Shown: positions 1 through 7,269, counted from the stretch's first letter. The stretch is 21,916 nucleotides of DNA from CAMDMI01 sp044359055 (GCA_044359055.1 JBIKMV010000025.1:1-21916), one strand, 5' to 3'. Numbers and translations: made by a program. The notes: generated by a model not told the origin, from the letters alone.

Positions 1-1
1 T

Positions 2-310
2 CAACCCGAGCAGCGGGAGGCATATGAGAAATCGCTGAAATACTACCGTGACATAAAAAATGTGGTGGACACCTCCTTTGGCGAAGGCTTTGAAGAAGGG
101 CGCATGACAGGTTTGGAAGAAGGCAAACAAATGGGCTTGGAAGAAGGCAAACAAATGGGTCTGGAAGAAGGCAAACAAATGGGTCTGGAAGAAGGCAAAT
201 ACCATGAAAAGCTAAGCATAGCCCGAAACCTTCTCTCCCTGGGATTCTCTATGGAGCAGATTGCACAGGCAACGGGTTTAAGCCTACAGCAAGTAGAGAA
301 TTTGCATTAA
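2..310 (+). CDS. Rpn family transposase/nuclease, C-terminal part (5' end outside window)
   Basis: The frame is open from base 2 and ends at TAA 308-310, so this is the tail of a longer gene. The start of the visible part (REAYEKSLKYYRDIKNVV) and the end (IARNLLSLGFSMEQIAQATG) match the C-terminal region of Rpn / PD-(D/E)XK-family transposase-like proteins. These are known as recombination-promoting nucleases and are abundant in Bacteroidota. The catalytic domain would lie upstream and cannot be seen. Between the two parts is a charged linker of four GLEEGK units, an 8-residue period that mirrors a 24-base DNA repeat. The end looks like a small helix-turn-helix-like helical pair. An internal GTG at 62 could start an 82-residue ORF, but the family match continues upstream of it, so I treat it as internal. 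Family assignment is fairly firm; activity cannot be judged. Confidence 0.7.
   Translation, partial: QPEQREAYEKSLKYYRDIKNVVDTSFGEGFEEGRMTGLEEGKQMGLEEGKQMGLEEGKQMGLEEGKYHEKLSIARNLLSLGFSMEQIAQATGLSLQQVENLH
110..199 (+). repeat. 24-bp in-frame tandem repeat (GLEEGK units)
   Basis: Four GLEEGK-coding units begin at 110, 134, 158 and 182, separated by lysine/glutamine-methionine codons, giving a 24-base period over about 3.75 copies. Differences are mostly at third codon positions (ggt/ggc, ttg/ctg). The repeat keeps frame, so copy-number change would lengthen or shorten a charged helical linker without breaking the protein. Confidence 0.85.
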
Positions 311-313
311 ACC

Positions 314-448
314 TCATCTCCCAACCATCACCCAGCCGGTAACACTCTTGCCGCCGGCCTGTAGCCTGTAGTAATATGTTCCCGGCCACGGACCGTAGGA
401 CCTGGAATCCGGGTTTGAATTCAATTTGCAACCTGAATCCCCTTTTTT
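314..448 (-). pseudogene. Possible remnant of a type IX secretion C-terminal sorting domain
   Basis: On the minus strand a frame without a start codon runs from about 448 to a TGA at 314-316. Its end reads GTYYYRLQAGGKSVTG, followed by WVMVGR and the stop. This resembles the last strands of T9SS type A sorting domains, where a GxYxxRL motif is followed by a short basic end close to the C-terminus. An in-frame stop lies immediately upstream (449-451) and there is no room for a cargo protein before fabD, so if real it is a stub left by deletion. The overlapping 60-residue frame at 249-431 has no family resemblance. Short match, moderate to low confidence. Confidence 0.35.
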
Positions 449-466
449 CAAAACCTAAAATTTTCC

Positions 467-474
467 TATCCTTG
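467..474 (+). promoter_or_regulatory. Candidate -7 element upstream of fabD
   Basis: TATCCTTG differs by one base from the Bacteroidota -7 consensus TAnnTTTG and lies 28 bases before the fabD start. I see no TTG at the expected -33 distance, so this is weak. Confidence 0.3.
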
Positions 475-502
475 CCATTACATTGATATAAAGGAATCAG
501 TA

Positions 503-1381
503 ATGAAAAAAGCCTATGTCTTCCCCGGTCAGGGGGCGCAATTTCCCGGGATGGGCAAAGACCTGTATGAAGCTTCTGCCGAAGTAAGAAAAATGTTTGT
601 CACGGCCAATGACATCGTGGGATTCGATTTGTCGGCCATCATGTTTGAAGGAACGGAGGATGAACTGAAGCAGACCCGCGTAACCCAGCCGGCAATCTTT
701 CTGCATTCGGTGGCGAAAGCAAAAATGCACCCCGGATTCCACCCCGATATGGTGGCTGGTCATAGTCTCGGTGAGTTCTCGGCCCTTGTTTCGGCCGGTG
801 CCATGCGCTTTGAAGACGGTATGAATCTCGTTTTGCGCCGTGCCCTCGCCATGCAGGCAGCCTGCGAACTGCAGCCCTCCTCAATGGCAGCGGTGCTCGG
901 TCTTGCCGACGAGGTGGTGGAAGAAATTTGTGCCGGAATTCGGGATGAGGTGGTAGTGCCTGCCAACTACAATTGTCCCGGGCAGTTGGTGATTTCGGGC
1001 TCTGTGGCCGGTGTAGAAAAGGCCTGCGAATTGCTCAAGGCCGCCGGTGCCAAAAGGGCCCTGGTGCTCCCCGTGGGCGGGGCTTTTCATTCTCCCCTCA
1101 TGGAGCCTGCACGCCTCGACCTCGAAAAAGCCATACTCGAAACCCGGATTTCAAGCCCTGTTTGCCCGATTTATCAAAATGTCAATGCCCTTCCTTCTCA
1201 GGATGTGGAAACAATCAAAAAGAATCTGGCAGAGCAGCTTACCGGACCCGTCAGGTGGACAAGAACCATCCTGAACATGGCAGCCGACGGGGCTACACAC
1301 TTTTCTGAGTTCGGACCCGGAAAGGTGCTGCAGGGCCTTATTGCAAAAATTTTCAAAGAGGCCGTTATCGAGCCGGTTTAA
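503..1381 (+). CDS. fabD: Malonyl-CoA:ACP transacylase
   Basis: FabD moves malonate from CoA to acyl carrier protein, supplying the extender unit for type II fatty acid synthesis in the cytoplasm. The 292-residue product has the family length and landmarks: the N-terminal FPGQGAQ (residues 7-13), the nucleophile elbow GHSLGE with Ser88, an arginine at about 113 for the malonyl carboxylate, and the catalytic His196 in GAFHSPLM. The C-terminal EFGPGKVL is also typical. ATG 503 is preceded by AAAGGA at 490-495, a reasonable ribosome site, and the protein begins exactly where family members do. The next gene, corA, starts about 16 bases after the stop and may be co-transcribed; no other fatty-acid genes are adjacent. 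Assignment is secure. Confidence 0.96.
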   Translation: MKKAYVFPGQGAQFPGMGKDLYEASAEVRKMFVTANDIVGFDLSAIMFEGTEDELKQTRVTQPAIFLHSVAKAKMHPGFHPDMVAGHSLGEFSALVSAGAMRFEDGMNLVLRRALAMQAACELQPSSMAAVLGLADEVVEEICAGIRDEVVVPANYNCPGQLVISGSVAGVEKACELLKAAGAKRALVLPVGGAFHSPLMEPARLDLEKAILETRISSPVCPIYQNVNALPSQDVETIKKNLAEQLTGPVRWTRTILNMAADGATHFSEFGPGKVLQGLIAKIFKEAVIEPV

Positions 1382-1397
1382 TTGCTTTTTACCCGCT

Positions 1398-2309
1398 GTG
1401 CATACCACTGTTTTCTCTGCTGCCATCCACGGATTCGACTGGATTCATTATCTGGAACCGGAAGATTCAGAATTGTCAGGACTTTCTGAATCGCTGAATA
1501 TCAATCCATTGTATATTCAGGATGTGATGCAGGCCGAGCACCTGCCCAAAGTGGAACCTGTGGAAGAAGACAAGGGATTTTTTCTAATAGCCCGGGTGCT
1601 GGATCCCAGATTGGGCAACAAAGATTTCAGTTCCATTCCGGATGCCACCCGAAAACTGGCGGTCTTTTATCGGCCGGGTCAGGTAATCTCCATTCAGCGT
1701 GCCCCTTTTCCCTGGCTGGAAGACCTGATCCGCAAATGCAAATCCGCCCCAGAGCAGATGACGGATAAAAAACTGGTGTGCAAACTCCTGAAATATTCCT
1801 TCAAATCTTTTGAACCCCTGCTCCAGAAACTGGCTTTTGATCTTGATTTTTTTGAAAGCAAATTATTTGAAAACGAGCGCTTTCCCCCTTTTGCCAAAAG
1901 TCTGTACAGCCTCAAGACAAAGGCTTCCATTCTGAAGCGCTTCTTTGCCATTTCGGCCCCTTTGGTGGAATTTTTAAGGGAAAATATGCACCCTGAGCCC
2001 TATGCACAAGATGCCATAGATATGTACAACCGTATTTATACCTTGGTGGAAGATGCAAGCGAAAGGTCTGCCGGCCTCATCAACCTCAATCTTTCCATCA
2101 ACAGCCAGCGAAGCAACGAGGTGATGCGCTTTCTCACCATTTATTCGGCGTTTTTCATGCCTTTAACCTTTATTGTGGGTGTATATGGAATGAATTTCAG
2201 CCATATGCCTGAGGTAGTATGGGAGTGGGGATATGTGTTTTGCTGGCTGCTGATGATCTTTTTATCGGTGCTCCATTTTCTCTGGTTCAGGAATAAAAAG
2301 TGGCTCTGA
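1398..2309 (+). CDS. corA: CorA-type magnesium/cobalt transporter
   Basis: CorA forms a pentameric inner-membrane channel for Mg2+ (also Co2+, Ni2+). The product (303 residues from the GTG chosen here) has a long cytosolic alpha/beta and helical N-terminal region and two membrane segments near the C-terminus (about residues 244-264 and 278-298). The signature GMN lies at the end of the first, in VGVYGMNFSHMPE, and the short basic tail RNKKWL follows the second. The frame is open from a TTG at 1341, but that would overlap fabD by 41 bases and add 19 unfamiliar residues. GTG 1398, 16 bases after the fabD stop, gives a normal CorA N-terminus. No clear ribosome site is visible for either, which is common in this phylum. 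Family call firm, start uncertain. Confidence 0.9.
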   Translation: MHTTVFSAAIHGFDWIHYLEPEDSELSGLSESLNINPLYIQDVMQAEHLPKVEPVEEDKGFFLIARVLDPRLGNKDFSSIPDATRKLAVFYRPGQVISIQRAPFPWLEDLIRKCKSAPEQMTDKKLVCKLLKYSFKSFEPLLQKLAFDLDFFESKLFENERFPPFAKSLYSLKTKASILKRFFAISAPLVEFLRENMHPEPYAQDAIDMYNRIYTLVEDASERSAGLINLNLSINSQRSNEVMRFLTIYSAFFMPLTFIVGVYGMNFSHMPEVVWEWGYVFCWLLMIFLSVLHFLWFRNKKWL

Positions 2310-2375
2310 AGCCGCATTCAAACTATCAGACCCGGACCGAAAGAGCACATTATCAGAAGTTTAAACCCGGCTCAG

Positions 2376-2930
2376 TTACCGCTCTACATTGGTAATCCGC
2401 ACAAAAAAGCGGAGGCAGGAGTTACGGGGTATCTTTCCCTGAACGGTATTGCCGTAGCCAAGGGCTGAGGGAATGAGCAATTCTCCTTCTTCCCGGTTGC
2501 GGAAATACAAAATCCCCTGTTCGAAACCCTGTATCAGATTGTTGCTGCCCGGAATAAAATCGAGGGCTTTGGATTTGGTCAGATTTTCATCAAAAAGTGT
2601 GTCGTTCAGCAGCTTCCCTTCGTAGCGAAAAAAAACTTTTACACCTTTGATTATCAAGGCAGTATCGGCATTCAGCGCCATGGAATCGGATGAAACCCGG
2701 AGTGAATCCGGATATTTTTTACTGATTCTGACATACAATCCTGAAGCCTTTTTCGAAAAACTGTCAGTCACTCCCCGGCGGCTCAGATAGTCTACAATGA
2801 GGGAGTCATCAATAGGGGCCTGCTTTGCCGCATCGAATACAGGATTTACTACGGTATTATCGCTACAGGAGAAAAACAGGGCCAAGGCAGGCAGGAACAG
2901 AAAAAAAGGCAGAAGCCGGGTGTAGTTCAT
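2376..2930 (-). CDS. FKBP-type peptidyl-prolyl isomerase, predicted lipoprotein
   Basis: This 184-residue protein starts with a signal peptide and a probable lipobox ending at Cys22 (LFFSC), so it should be lipid-anchored in the cell envelope. Residues of about 95-184 form an FKBP domain: VFFRYEGKLL, the paired FD at 113-114, LIQGFEQGI (Phe where FKBP12 has the active-site Trp59), IPSALGYG and the final strand RFFVRITNVE. FKBPs catalyse cis-trans isomerisation of X-Pro bonds and help fold exported proteins. Residues 23-90 are a linker or dimerisation-like region without a clear match. It begins 3 bases after the stop of the FAD oxidase upstream, so the two are almost certainly one transcript, though no functional link is obvious. 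Enzyme-level assignment is good; the substrate is unknown. Confidence 0.88.
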   Translation of the reverse strand: MNYTRLLPFFLFLPALALFFSCSDNTVVNPVFDAAKQAPIDDSLIVDYLSRRGVTDSFSKKASGLYVRISKKYPDSLRVSSDSMALNADTALIIKGVKVFFRYEGKLLNDTLFDENLTKSKALDFIPGSNNLIQGFEQGILYFRNREEGELLIPSALGYGNTVQGKIPRNSCLRFFVRITNVER

Positions 2931-2933
2931 GGA

Positions 2934-4334
2934 TCAAAGGTCAAAGATTTTACCGGGATTCAAAATGTTGTGGGGGTCAAAAGTCCTTTTTATACCCCGC
3001 ATCAGATTCATGTGGGCATCTGAAATGGCGATGTGCAGATAGGGTTTTTGTACCAGACCAATGCCGTGTTCGCCCGAAATCGTACCCCCCAGTTTCACCA
3101 CGGTTTGAAACAATTCGGTTATGGCCTCCGGGAGTACTCCGTTCCAGACATCATCCGAAAGTCCGGATTTCAGAATATTGACATGCAGATTTCCGTCGCC
3201 GGCATGGCCGTAACACACTGCTTTAAAGCCATACTTTTTTTCCAGTTCCCTGATTTTTCTGACCAGGGCGGTCAGCGCATTCCTGGGTACCACAGTATCT
3301 TCCTCTTTGTAAATGGAGTTACTTTTTACAGCATAAGGTGCCTTTCGCCTCAGCATCCAGAGTTCTTCTTTCTGCTTGTCCGAATCACCGAAAAGTACCT
3401 CCCCGATGTCGAATTTTTCCAATACTAAGAATACCGTTTCGGCCTCCTTAACCAGCTGATCGGCATCGAAGCCATCCAATTCTATCAGCAGATGGGCCTC
3501 AATATCCTCAGGCACATAGATCCCAGACCCGATATAGGCTATGGCAAAATCAAGTGCATTGCGCTCCATAAACTCCAGACAGGAAGGACAAATGCCTGCC
3601 ATAAAAATGGCAGAAACGGCCTCGCAAGCCTCTTCGATTTTACGGAAGGGTACCAGCATCAGCACCTGAGTAGTAGGTAGTGGCCTGAGCCTGAAAACGG
3701 CTTTGGTGATGATGCCCAATGTTCCCTCTGAACCGACCATGAGCTGGGTTAGATTGTATCCTGTGCTGTACTTCAGCACATTGGCCCCTGTCCAGATGAT
3801 CTCTCCATTTGGAAGTACTACCTCCAGATTCAAGACATTTTCTCGTGTTGTTCCATATTTCACGGCCCGGGGTCCGCCTGAAGATTGGGCAAGATTGCCG
3901 CCGAGGGTACAGCTGCCCTTGCTGGCCGGATCTACAGGATAAAAAAGGCCTCTCGCAGCCACCTCATTTTGAAAAACTTCGGTGATTACACCCGGTTCTA
4001 CCGTGGCCTGATGGTTTTTTTCATCAATGTGCAGTATGCGGTTCAGTCTTTCTGTAGAAAGCAAAATCCCCCCTTTTACAGGCAGGGCGGAGCCACTCAG
4101 TCCGGTGCCGGCTCCCCGCACCGTTACAGGAATTTTATGGGTAGAGGCCAGCTTCATGATGCGGCTGATTTCTTCTGCATTGCCCGGCTTGATTACAACA
4201 TCCGGCTTGAAAACCAGGTCTTCGGTCTCGTCGTGGCCATATTGCAGGAGGTTCTGCTCATCAGCAAATACCCATCCGGCCCCTGAAATTTCGGTCAGCT
4301 GGTCTTTGAGGGGTAAAAATTCTGTTATTGTCAT
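2934..4334 (-). CDS. FAD-linked oxidase, GlcD / D-lactate dehydrogenase type
   Basis: The 466-residue product matches the FAD-binding (PCMH-type) oxidases that include glycolate oxidase subunit GlcD and D-lactate dehydrogenases, which oxidise 2-hydroxy acids. The FAD domain shows RGAGTGLSG (73-81), a GGNLAQSSGG segment (about 145-154) and GSEGTLGI (201-208). The C-terminal cap domain shows YGHAGDGNLH (375-384), the histidine-containing GEHGIG (421-426) and the NPGKIF end. Length is normal for GlcD. The ATG at 4332-4334 is the first residue of a typical N-terminus. The exact substrate (glycolate, D-lactate, 2-hydroxyglutarate) cannot be read from the sequence, so no symbol is given. It is first in a two-gene minus-strand unit and is divergent from the NlpC/P60 gene, with only about 55 bases between starts. 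Confidence 0.92.
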   Translation of the reverse strand: MTITEFLPLKDQLTEISGAGWVFADEQNLLQYGHDETEDLVFKPDVVIKPGNAEEISRIMKLASTHKIPVTVRGAGTGLSGSALPVKGGILLSTERLNRILHIDEKNHQATVEPGVITEVFQNEVAARGLFYPVDPASKGSCTLGGNLAQSSGGPRAVKYGTTRENVLNLEVVLPNGEIIWTGANVLKYSTGYNLTQLMVGSEGTLGIITKAVFRLRPLPTTQVLMLVPFRKIEEACEAVSAIFMAGICPSCLEFMERNALDFAIAYIGSGIYVPEDIEAHLLIELDGFDADQLVKEAETVFLVLEKFDIGEVLFGDSDKQKEELWMLRRKAPYAVKSNSIYKEEDTVVPRNALTALVRKIRELEKKYGFKAVCYGHAGDGNLHVNILKSGLSDDVWNGVLPEAITELFQTVVKLGGTISGEHGIGLVQKPYLHIAISDAHMNLMRGIKRTFDPHNILNPGKIFDL

Positions 4335-4364
4335 TGGTTTTGTTAAAGCGAAATTTTAATATTG
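4334..4364 (+). promoter_or_regulatory. Candidate promoter for the NlpC/P60 gene
   Basis: TTG at 4334-4336, 20 bases, then TAATATTG at 4357-4364 (one mismatch to TAnnTTTG). If used, transcription would start near 4371, after the TTG at 4362, which supports a downstream start codon for the gene. The -33 part overlaps the start of the divergent FAD oxidase gene. Weak on its own. Confidence 0.3.
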
Positions 4365-4388
4365 TGCCTTGAAAATGTTCATTTTCAG

Positions 4389-4991
4389 TTGGTTAAAAAA
4401 AATTTCTTTCCCGATTTTTTTTCGTTTTGGCTGAGGGCAAAGGTAAGAAGCCTGTTGTCAACCCTTTTGCTTTTTCTGCTTTTTTTGATTCTGGCCGAAG
4501 GCTGCAAAGGCACAAAGGGGGGGCAGGCCGGAGACAAGAAAGCCAGAACGGGCTGGTTTGCCAGGATTTTTGGAAAGAAGAAAAAGGGCCTTTCTCTCCC
4601 GGCAAAGGAGATTGAAAAGGTGATACAAACCGCAAGATCATACCGCGGTACCCCCCACAAAACAGGTGGCATGAACCGCTATGGCATTGATTGTTCGGCA
4701 CTTATGCAGGTGTCATTCGAAAGTGCCCAAATAAGCATACCCCGCACGGCGGCGCAGCAAAGTCAGATCGGCAAGGCCATAACCCGTCAGGAGCTGCGGC
4801 CCGGTGACCTGGTTTTTTTCTCCGACCCCAAGGTAGGCAAAGGCATTACCCATGTGGGTCTGGTAACCGAGGTGAGCGAAAGCGGCGAAGTAAAATTCAT
4901 CCATACATCCTCCCGCCTGGGGGTTACCGAAAATCTGCTTTCCACCGATTATTTCAACCGCACCTATGCCAAGTCTGTTCGGGTGTATTAG
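4389..4991 (+). CDS. NlpC/P60 (C40) peptidase, predicted lipoprotein
   Basis: C40 peptidases are cell-wall endopeptidases that cut peptide stems of peptidoglycan. From TTG 4389 the product is 200 residues: a basic, aromatic N-terminus, a hydrophobic segment LLLFLLFLILAEGC ending in a likely lipidated Cys39, a lysine-rich linker, and an NlpC/P60 domain over the C-terminal two-thirds. The catalytic triad is visible as Cys102 in GIDCSALMQ, His155 in ITHVGLV and His172 in FIHTSS; RPGDLVFF is also typical. No ATG exists before the catalytic domain. The possible starts are TTG 4362 (adds 9 residues), TTG 4389 and TTG 4455, which would remove the basic N-terminus. The 3' end overlaps the next gene by 26 bases, suggesting coupled translation. 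Family call firm, start uncertain. Confidence 0.88.
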   Translation: MVKKNFFPDFFSFWLRAKVRSLLSTLLLFLLFLILAEGCKGTKGGQAGDKKARTGWFARIFGKKKKGLSLPAKEIEKVIQTARSYRGTPHKTGGMNRYGIDCSALMQVSFESAQISIPRTAAQQSQIGKAITRQELRPGDLVFFSDPKVGKGITHVGLVTEVSESGEVKFIHTSSRLGVTENLLSTDYFNRTYAKSVRVY

Positions 4992-5586
4992 GATTTTGAT
5001 TCCGCTAATTCTTCAGATGAGTCTGCTGCCTGCTTTGGCACAATCCGGGTCAAGTACCGCAAAAGGGGAAAAAGTCAATGGCTTGAAATCCGGAAAATGG
5101 GAGTTTTTTTATCCTGATGGGAAGCCCATGGCCACAGAATATTATGTGCAGGGAAAGCTGGAGGGTAAGGTGCTGGCTTTTTATCCCGACGGAAAAATTT
5201 CTTCCATTGAAAACTGGCGGGAAGACATGCCGGAAGATTCGGCCTTTTATTTTTTTCCGGATGGCCGCCTGTTCAGGAAGGGAAGGTACAGGGCTGGTCA
5301 ATATGCGGGTTTATGGGTTTCTTTTTTTCAAAATGGCAAACTCAGCCAGCAGGTGGAATATGAAAACGGCTTGCCGGATGGACGGTTTATCGGTTATTTT
5401 GAATCCGGTTTTTTGAAAGAAGAAGGATTTTATAAAACCGGAATGAAGGAAGGGCAGTTTGTATTTTATTATGACCGAAAAGGCGGGATTCCCGAAGCCT
5501 GCGGATGGTATGCCGCCGGTAAGGAGATGGGAAAATGGTTTTATTTCGACCGGAAGGGAAGACTCCTCAGGATGGAAAACCGTTGA
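4966..5586 (+). CDS. Secreted MORN-like / YwqK-type repeat protein
   Basis: The 206-residue product has a signal peptide (hydrophobic core to ALA, probable cleavage after residue 25, before QSG), then about seven copies of a roughly 23-residue unit with the pattern GKWxFFYPDGK ... Y..G.l.G. These are MORN-like beta-hairpin repeats as found in Bacteroidota proteins often labelled YwqK-family antitoxin. That label comes from Bacillus YwqK; nothing here shows a toxin partner, and the signal peptide argues for an envelope or periplasmic scaffold role. ATG 4966 lies inside the end of the NlpC/P60 gene (26-base overlap); an alternative TTG at 4996 would follow that stop but lose the positive N-terminal residue. 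Pairing with the peptidase suggests both act on the cell envelope. Confidence 0.82.
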   Translation: MPSLFGCIRILIPLILQMSLLPALAQSGSSTAKGEKVNGLKSGKWEFFYPDGKPMATEYYVQGKLEGKVLAFYPDGKISSIENWREDMPEDSAFYFFPDGRLFRKGRYRAGQYAGLWVSFFQNGKLSQQVEYENGLPDGRFIGYFESGFLKEEGFYKTGMKEGQFVFYYDRKGGIPEACGWYAAGKEMGKWFYFDRKGRLLRMENR

Positions 5587-5613
5587 AAAGCTCTTCATTT
5601 CACTGCAAACCCA

Positions 5614-5621
5614 TACTTTCG
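5614..5621 (+). promoter_or_regulatory. Candidate -7 element for the DAHP synthase gene
   Basis: TACTTTCG, one mismatch to TAnnTTTG, lies 23 bases before the ATG at 5644 and after the stop of the MORN-like gene. No TTG is found at the standard upstream distance. Confidence 0.3.
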
Positions 5622-5643
5622 GAGCTTATTTTTAATATGGTGT

Positions 5644-6744
5644 ATGAAAGCTGACTACCCTTTGAAAGATCCGGAAACTCTGTTTTTTAAATCAGGCGAG
5701 CCTTTTGTCATTGCCGGACCCTGCAGCGCAGAAACCGAGGAACAGGTATTGGAAACAGCCCGGCTGATTTCTTCCAATCCGAGGGTAAAGGCATTCAGGG
5801 CGGGAATATGGAAACCCCGCACACGGCCCAATTCTTTTGAGGGTCACGGAGAAAAAGCGCTTCCCTGGTTGGCCAAAGTAAAGGCCGAAACGGGCCTGCC
5901 TGTAGCCACAGAAGTGGCCAATGCCGCCCACACAGAGAGTGCACTGAAAGCCGGTGTGGATATTCTCTGGCTTGGTGCCCGCACTACTGTCAATCCCTTT
6001 TCCGTTCAGGAGATTGCCGGTGTTCTGCAGGGGGTGGACATTCCGGTAATGGTAAAAAATCCGGTAACCCCCGACCTGCAGCTCTGGATCGGTGCTTTGG
6101 AACGGATTCAGAATGTTGGCATCCGCAATCTGGCAGCCATTCACCGTGGCTTCAGTTCTTTTGAAAAAACCAAATTCAGGAATGCTCCTGAATGGGCCAT
6201 ACCCATTGAATTGAAGCGCCTCATGCCCGAAATCCCCATGATTTGCGACCCCAGCCACATAGCCGGAAACCGGAAATTGCTTTTGCCTGTGGCGCAGAAA
6301 GCTCTCGATCTGGACTATCACGGGCTGATGATAGAAACGCACCCCCGGCCGGATGAAGCCTGGAGCGATGCCCGGCAGCAAATCAGTCCTGCAGAACTGG
6401 CAGGTTTGCTGGACTCCCTGAAATTCAAGCGACAGTTGTCCGAAAATCAGGATATTATCCACAAGCTGAGGGTTTTGAGAGAAAAAATTGACAGCATAGA
6501 CAACCGGTTGTTGGAGATTCTGGCTGAAAGAATGGACCTGGTTCGGGCTATTGGCCAGTATAAGAAAGACAACGGCATTACCGTGCTTCAAATTCACCGC
6601 TGGACAGGCATCCGGCAAGATAGGCTGCAAAACGGCCTCAGCCTCGGGCTCACTGAGCAAATGATCCTGGATTTGTACGAACTTATCCATATGGAGTCGA
6701 TACAATTGCAGGAGCGCATCATTCATGGGAAAAACGAAGCCTGA
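5644..6744 (+). CDS. Bifunctional 3-deoxy-7-phosphoheptulonate synthase / chorismate mutase
   Basis: This 366-residue fusion carries out the first step of the shikimate pathway (phosphoenolpyruvate plus erythrose 4-phosphate to DAHP) and the branch step chorismate to prephenate for phenylalanine and tyrosine. Residues of about 10-260 are a type I-beta (KDOPS-like) DAHP synthase: GPCSAE (25-30, metal-binding Cys27), KPRTRP (57-62), a CDPSH metal site (201-205) and IETHPRP. After a short linker, residues of about 270-362 form an AroQ-type mutase, with LREKIDSIDNRLL, Arg296, the lysines at 307-308 and the Gln316/Arg319 pair in LQIHRW. C-terminal mutase fusions to this synthase are common in Bacteroidota and usually couple the two activities allosterically. 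The other aromatic-pathway genes are not next to it. Confident assignment; I omit a symbol because usage for the fusion varies. Confidence 0.95.
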   Translation: MKADYPLKDPETLFFKSGEPFVIAGPCSAETEEQVLETARLISSNPRVKAFRAGIWKPRTRPNSFEGHGEKALPWLAKVKAETGLPVATEVANAAHTESALKAGVDILWLGARTTVNPFSVQEIAGVLQGVDIPVMVKNPVTPDLQLWIGALERIQNVGIRNLAAIHRGFSSFEKTKFRNAPEWAIPIELKRLMPEIPMICDPSHIAGNRKLLLPVAQKALDLDYHGLMIETHPRPDEAWSDARQQISPAELAGLLDSLKFKRQLSENQDIIHKLRVLREKIDSIDNRLLEILAERMDLVRAIGQYKKDNGITVLQIHRWTGIRQDRLQNGLSLGLTEQMILDLYELIHMESIQLQERIIHGKNEA

Positions 6745-6846
6745 AACAGGATTTGTTTTTTTGATTTAATTATATGGCATACAATGGGTTGTAAAAAAAA
6801 GTATTCCATTTTGGATCATTTCGGAAGAAAAAATTGCCACAAAATT

Positions 6847-6877
6847 TTTGGAGAAAAGAAGTAAGGCCCTACTTTTG
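6847..6877 (+). promoter_or_regulatory. Promoter of the tRNA-Gly locus
   Basis: TTTG at 6847-6850, exactly 19 bases, then TACTTTTG at 6870-6877: an exact match to the Bacteroidota consensus TTTG/N19/TAnnTTTG used by the primary sigma factor. The expected start point is about 17 bases before the mature tRNA 5' end at 6901. Confidence 0.8.
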
Positions 6878-6900
6878 CAAACCCATTGAAAAATGGACTT

Positions 6901-6976
6901 GCGAAAGTAGCTCAGTTGGTAGAGCGCGACCTTGCCAAGGTCGAGGTCGCGGGTTCGAGACCCGTCTTTCGCTCCA
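6901..6976 (+). tRNA. tRNA-Gly (GCC)
   Basis: A full cloverleaf is seen: acceptor GCGAAAG (6901-6907) with CTTTCGC (6966-6972), a normal D arm, anticodon stem CGACC/GGTCG around loop TTGCCAA with anticodon GCC at 6934-6936, and a T arm with GGTTCGA. Discriminator T at 6973 is followed by an encoded CCA at 6974-6976, unlike the two tRNA-Leu genes here. It reads GGC and GGU codons. Confidence 0.97.
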
Positions 6977-6984
6977 GAACAGAG

Positions 6985-7009
6985 GCCGACATTCGTAGTC
7001 GGCTTTTTT
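6985..7009 (+). terminator. Intrinsic terminator after tRNA-Gly
   Basis: GCCGAC (6985-6990) pairs with GTCGGC (6998-7003) around a 7-base loop, followed by six T. It lies between the two tRNA genes, so at least part of the transcription should stop before tRNA-Leu. Confidence 0.8.
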
Positions 7010-7051
7010 GTTCTAGTAGGGTCCGTTTAAAGAATGGCCTGCGAAAAGGTT

Positions 7052-7135
7052 GCCGGGATGGTGGAATTGGTAGACACGCAGGACTTAAAATCCTGTGGCA
7101 GCAATGCCGTGCGGGTTCGATTCCCGCTCCTGGTA
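7052..7135 (+). tRNA. tRNA-Leu (UAA)
   Basis: Class II tRNA with a long variable arm. Acceptor GCCGGGA (7052-7058) pairs with TCCTGGT (7128-7134), including G-T pairs; the anticodon stem CAGGA/TCCTG encloses loop CTTAAAA with anticodon TAA at 7086-7088; the T arm has GGTTCGA. Discriminator A at 7135 and no encoded CCA (next bases are CAT). It reads UUA codons. Confidence 0.96.
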
Positions 7136-7143
7136 CATGAATT

Positions 7144-7170
7144 AAAGCCCTGATAAACAGGGCTTTTTTT
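7144..7170 (+). terminator. Intrinsic terminator after tRNA-Leu
   Basis: AAGCCCTG pairs with CAGGGCTT around loop ATAAA (7153-7157), followed by a run of T to 7170. It ends the tRNA transcript. The mirrored A-rich 5' side means it might also act weakly on the converging minus-strand operon. Confidence 0.8.
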
Positions 7171-7269
7171 GTTTGACAATCTGCAATGGTTTCGAAATAA
7201 AACGGTAATTGTTTTAGCGGTTCATCGGGTGAGAAGAATCTGAATGGATGGGTTATTCCGGGATTACGG

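Noticed and set aside
110..199. Short tandem array considered as CRISPR
   Set aside because: Units are contiguous, coding and in frame, with no spacers; there are no cas genes.
249..431. 60-codon minus-strand frame over the Rpn gene end and the gap
   Set aside because: No protein resemblance; the neighbouring minus-strand frame gives the sorting-domain-like reading instead.
4966..5586. YwqK-like protein considered as the antitoxin of a toxin-antitoxin pair
   Set aside because: It has a signal peptide and its partner is a cell-wall peptidase; no toxin-like small gene is adjacent.
5692..6726. 344-codon open frame on the minus strand
   Set aside because: It lies entirely inside the DAHP synthase/chorismate mutase gene on the other strand and has no family features; it is a shadow frame of a long coding region.
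6886..7140. 84-codon frame across the two tRNA genes
   Set aside because: It translates two tRNAs and a terminator; not a protein gene.
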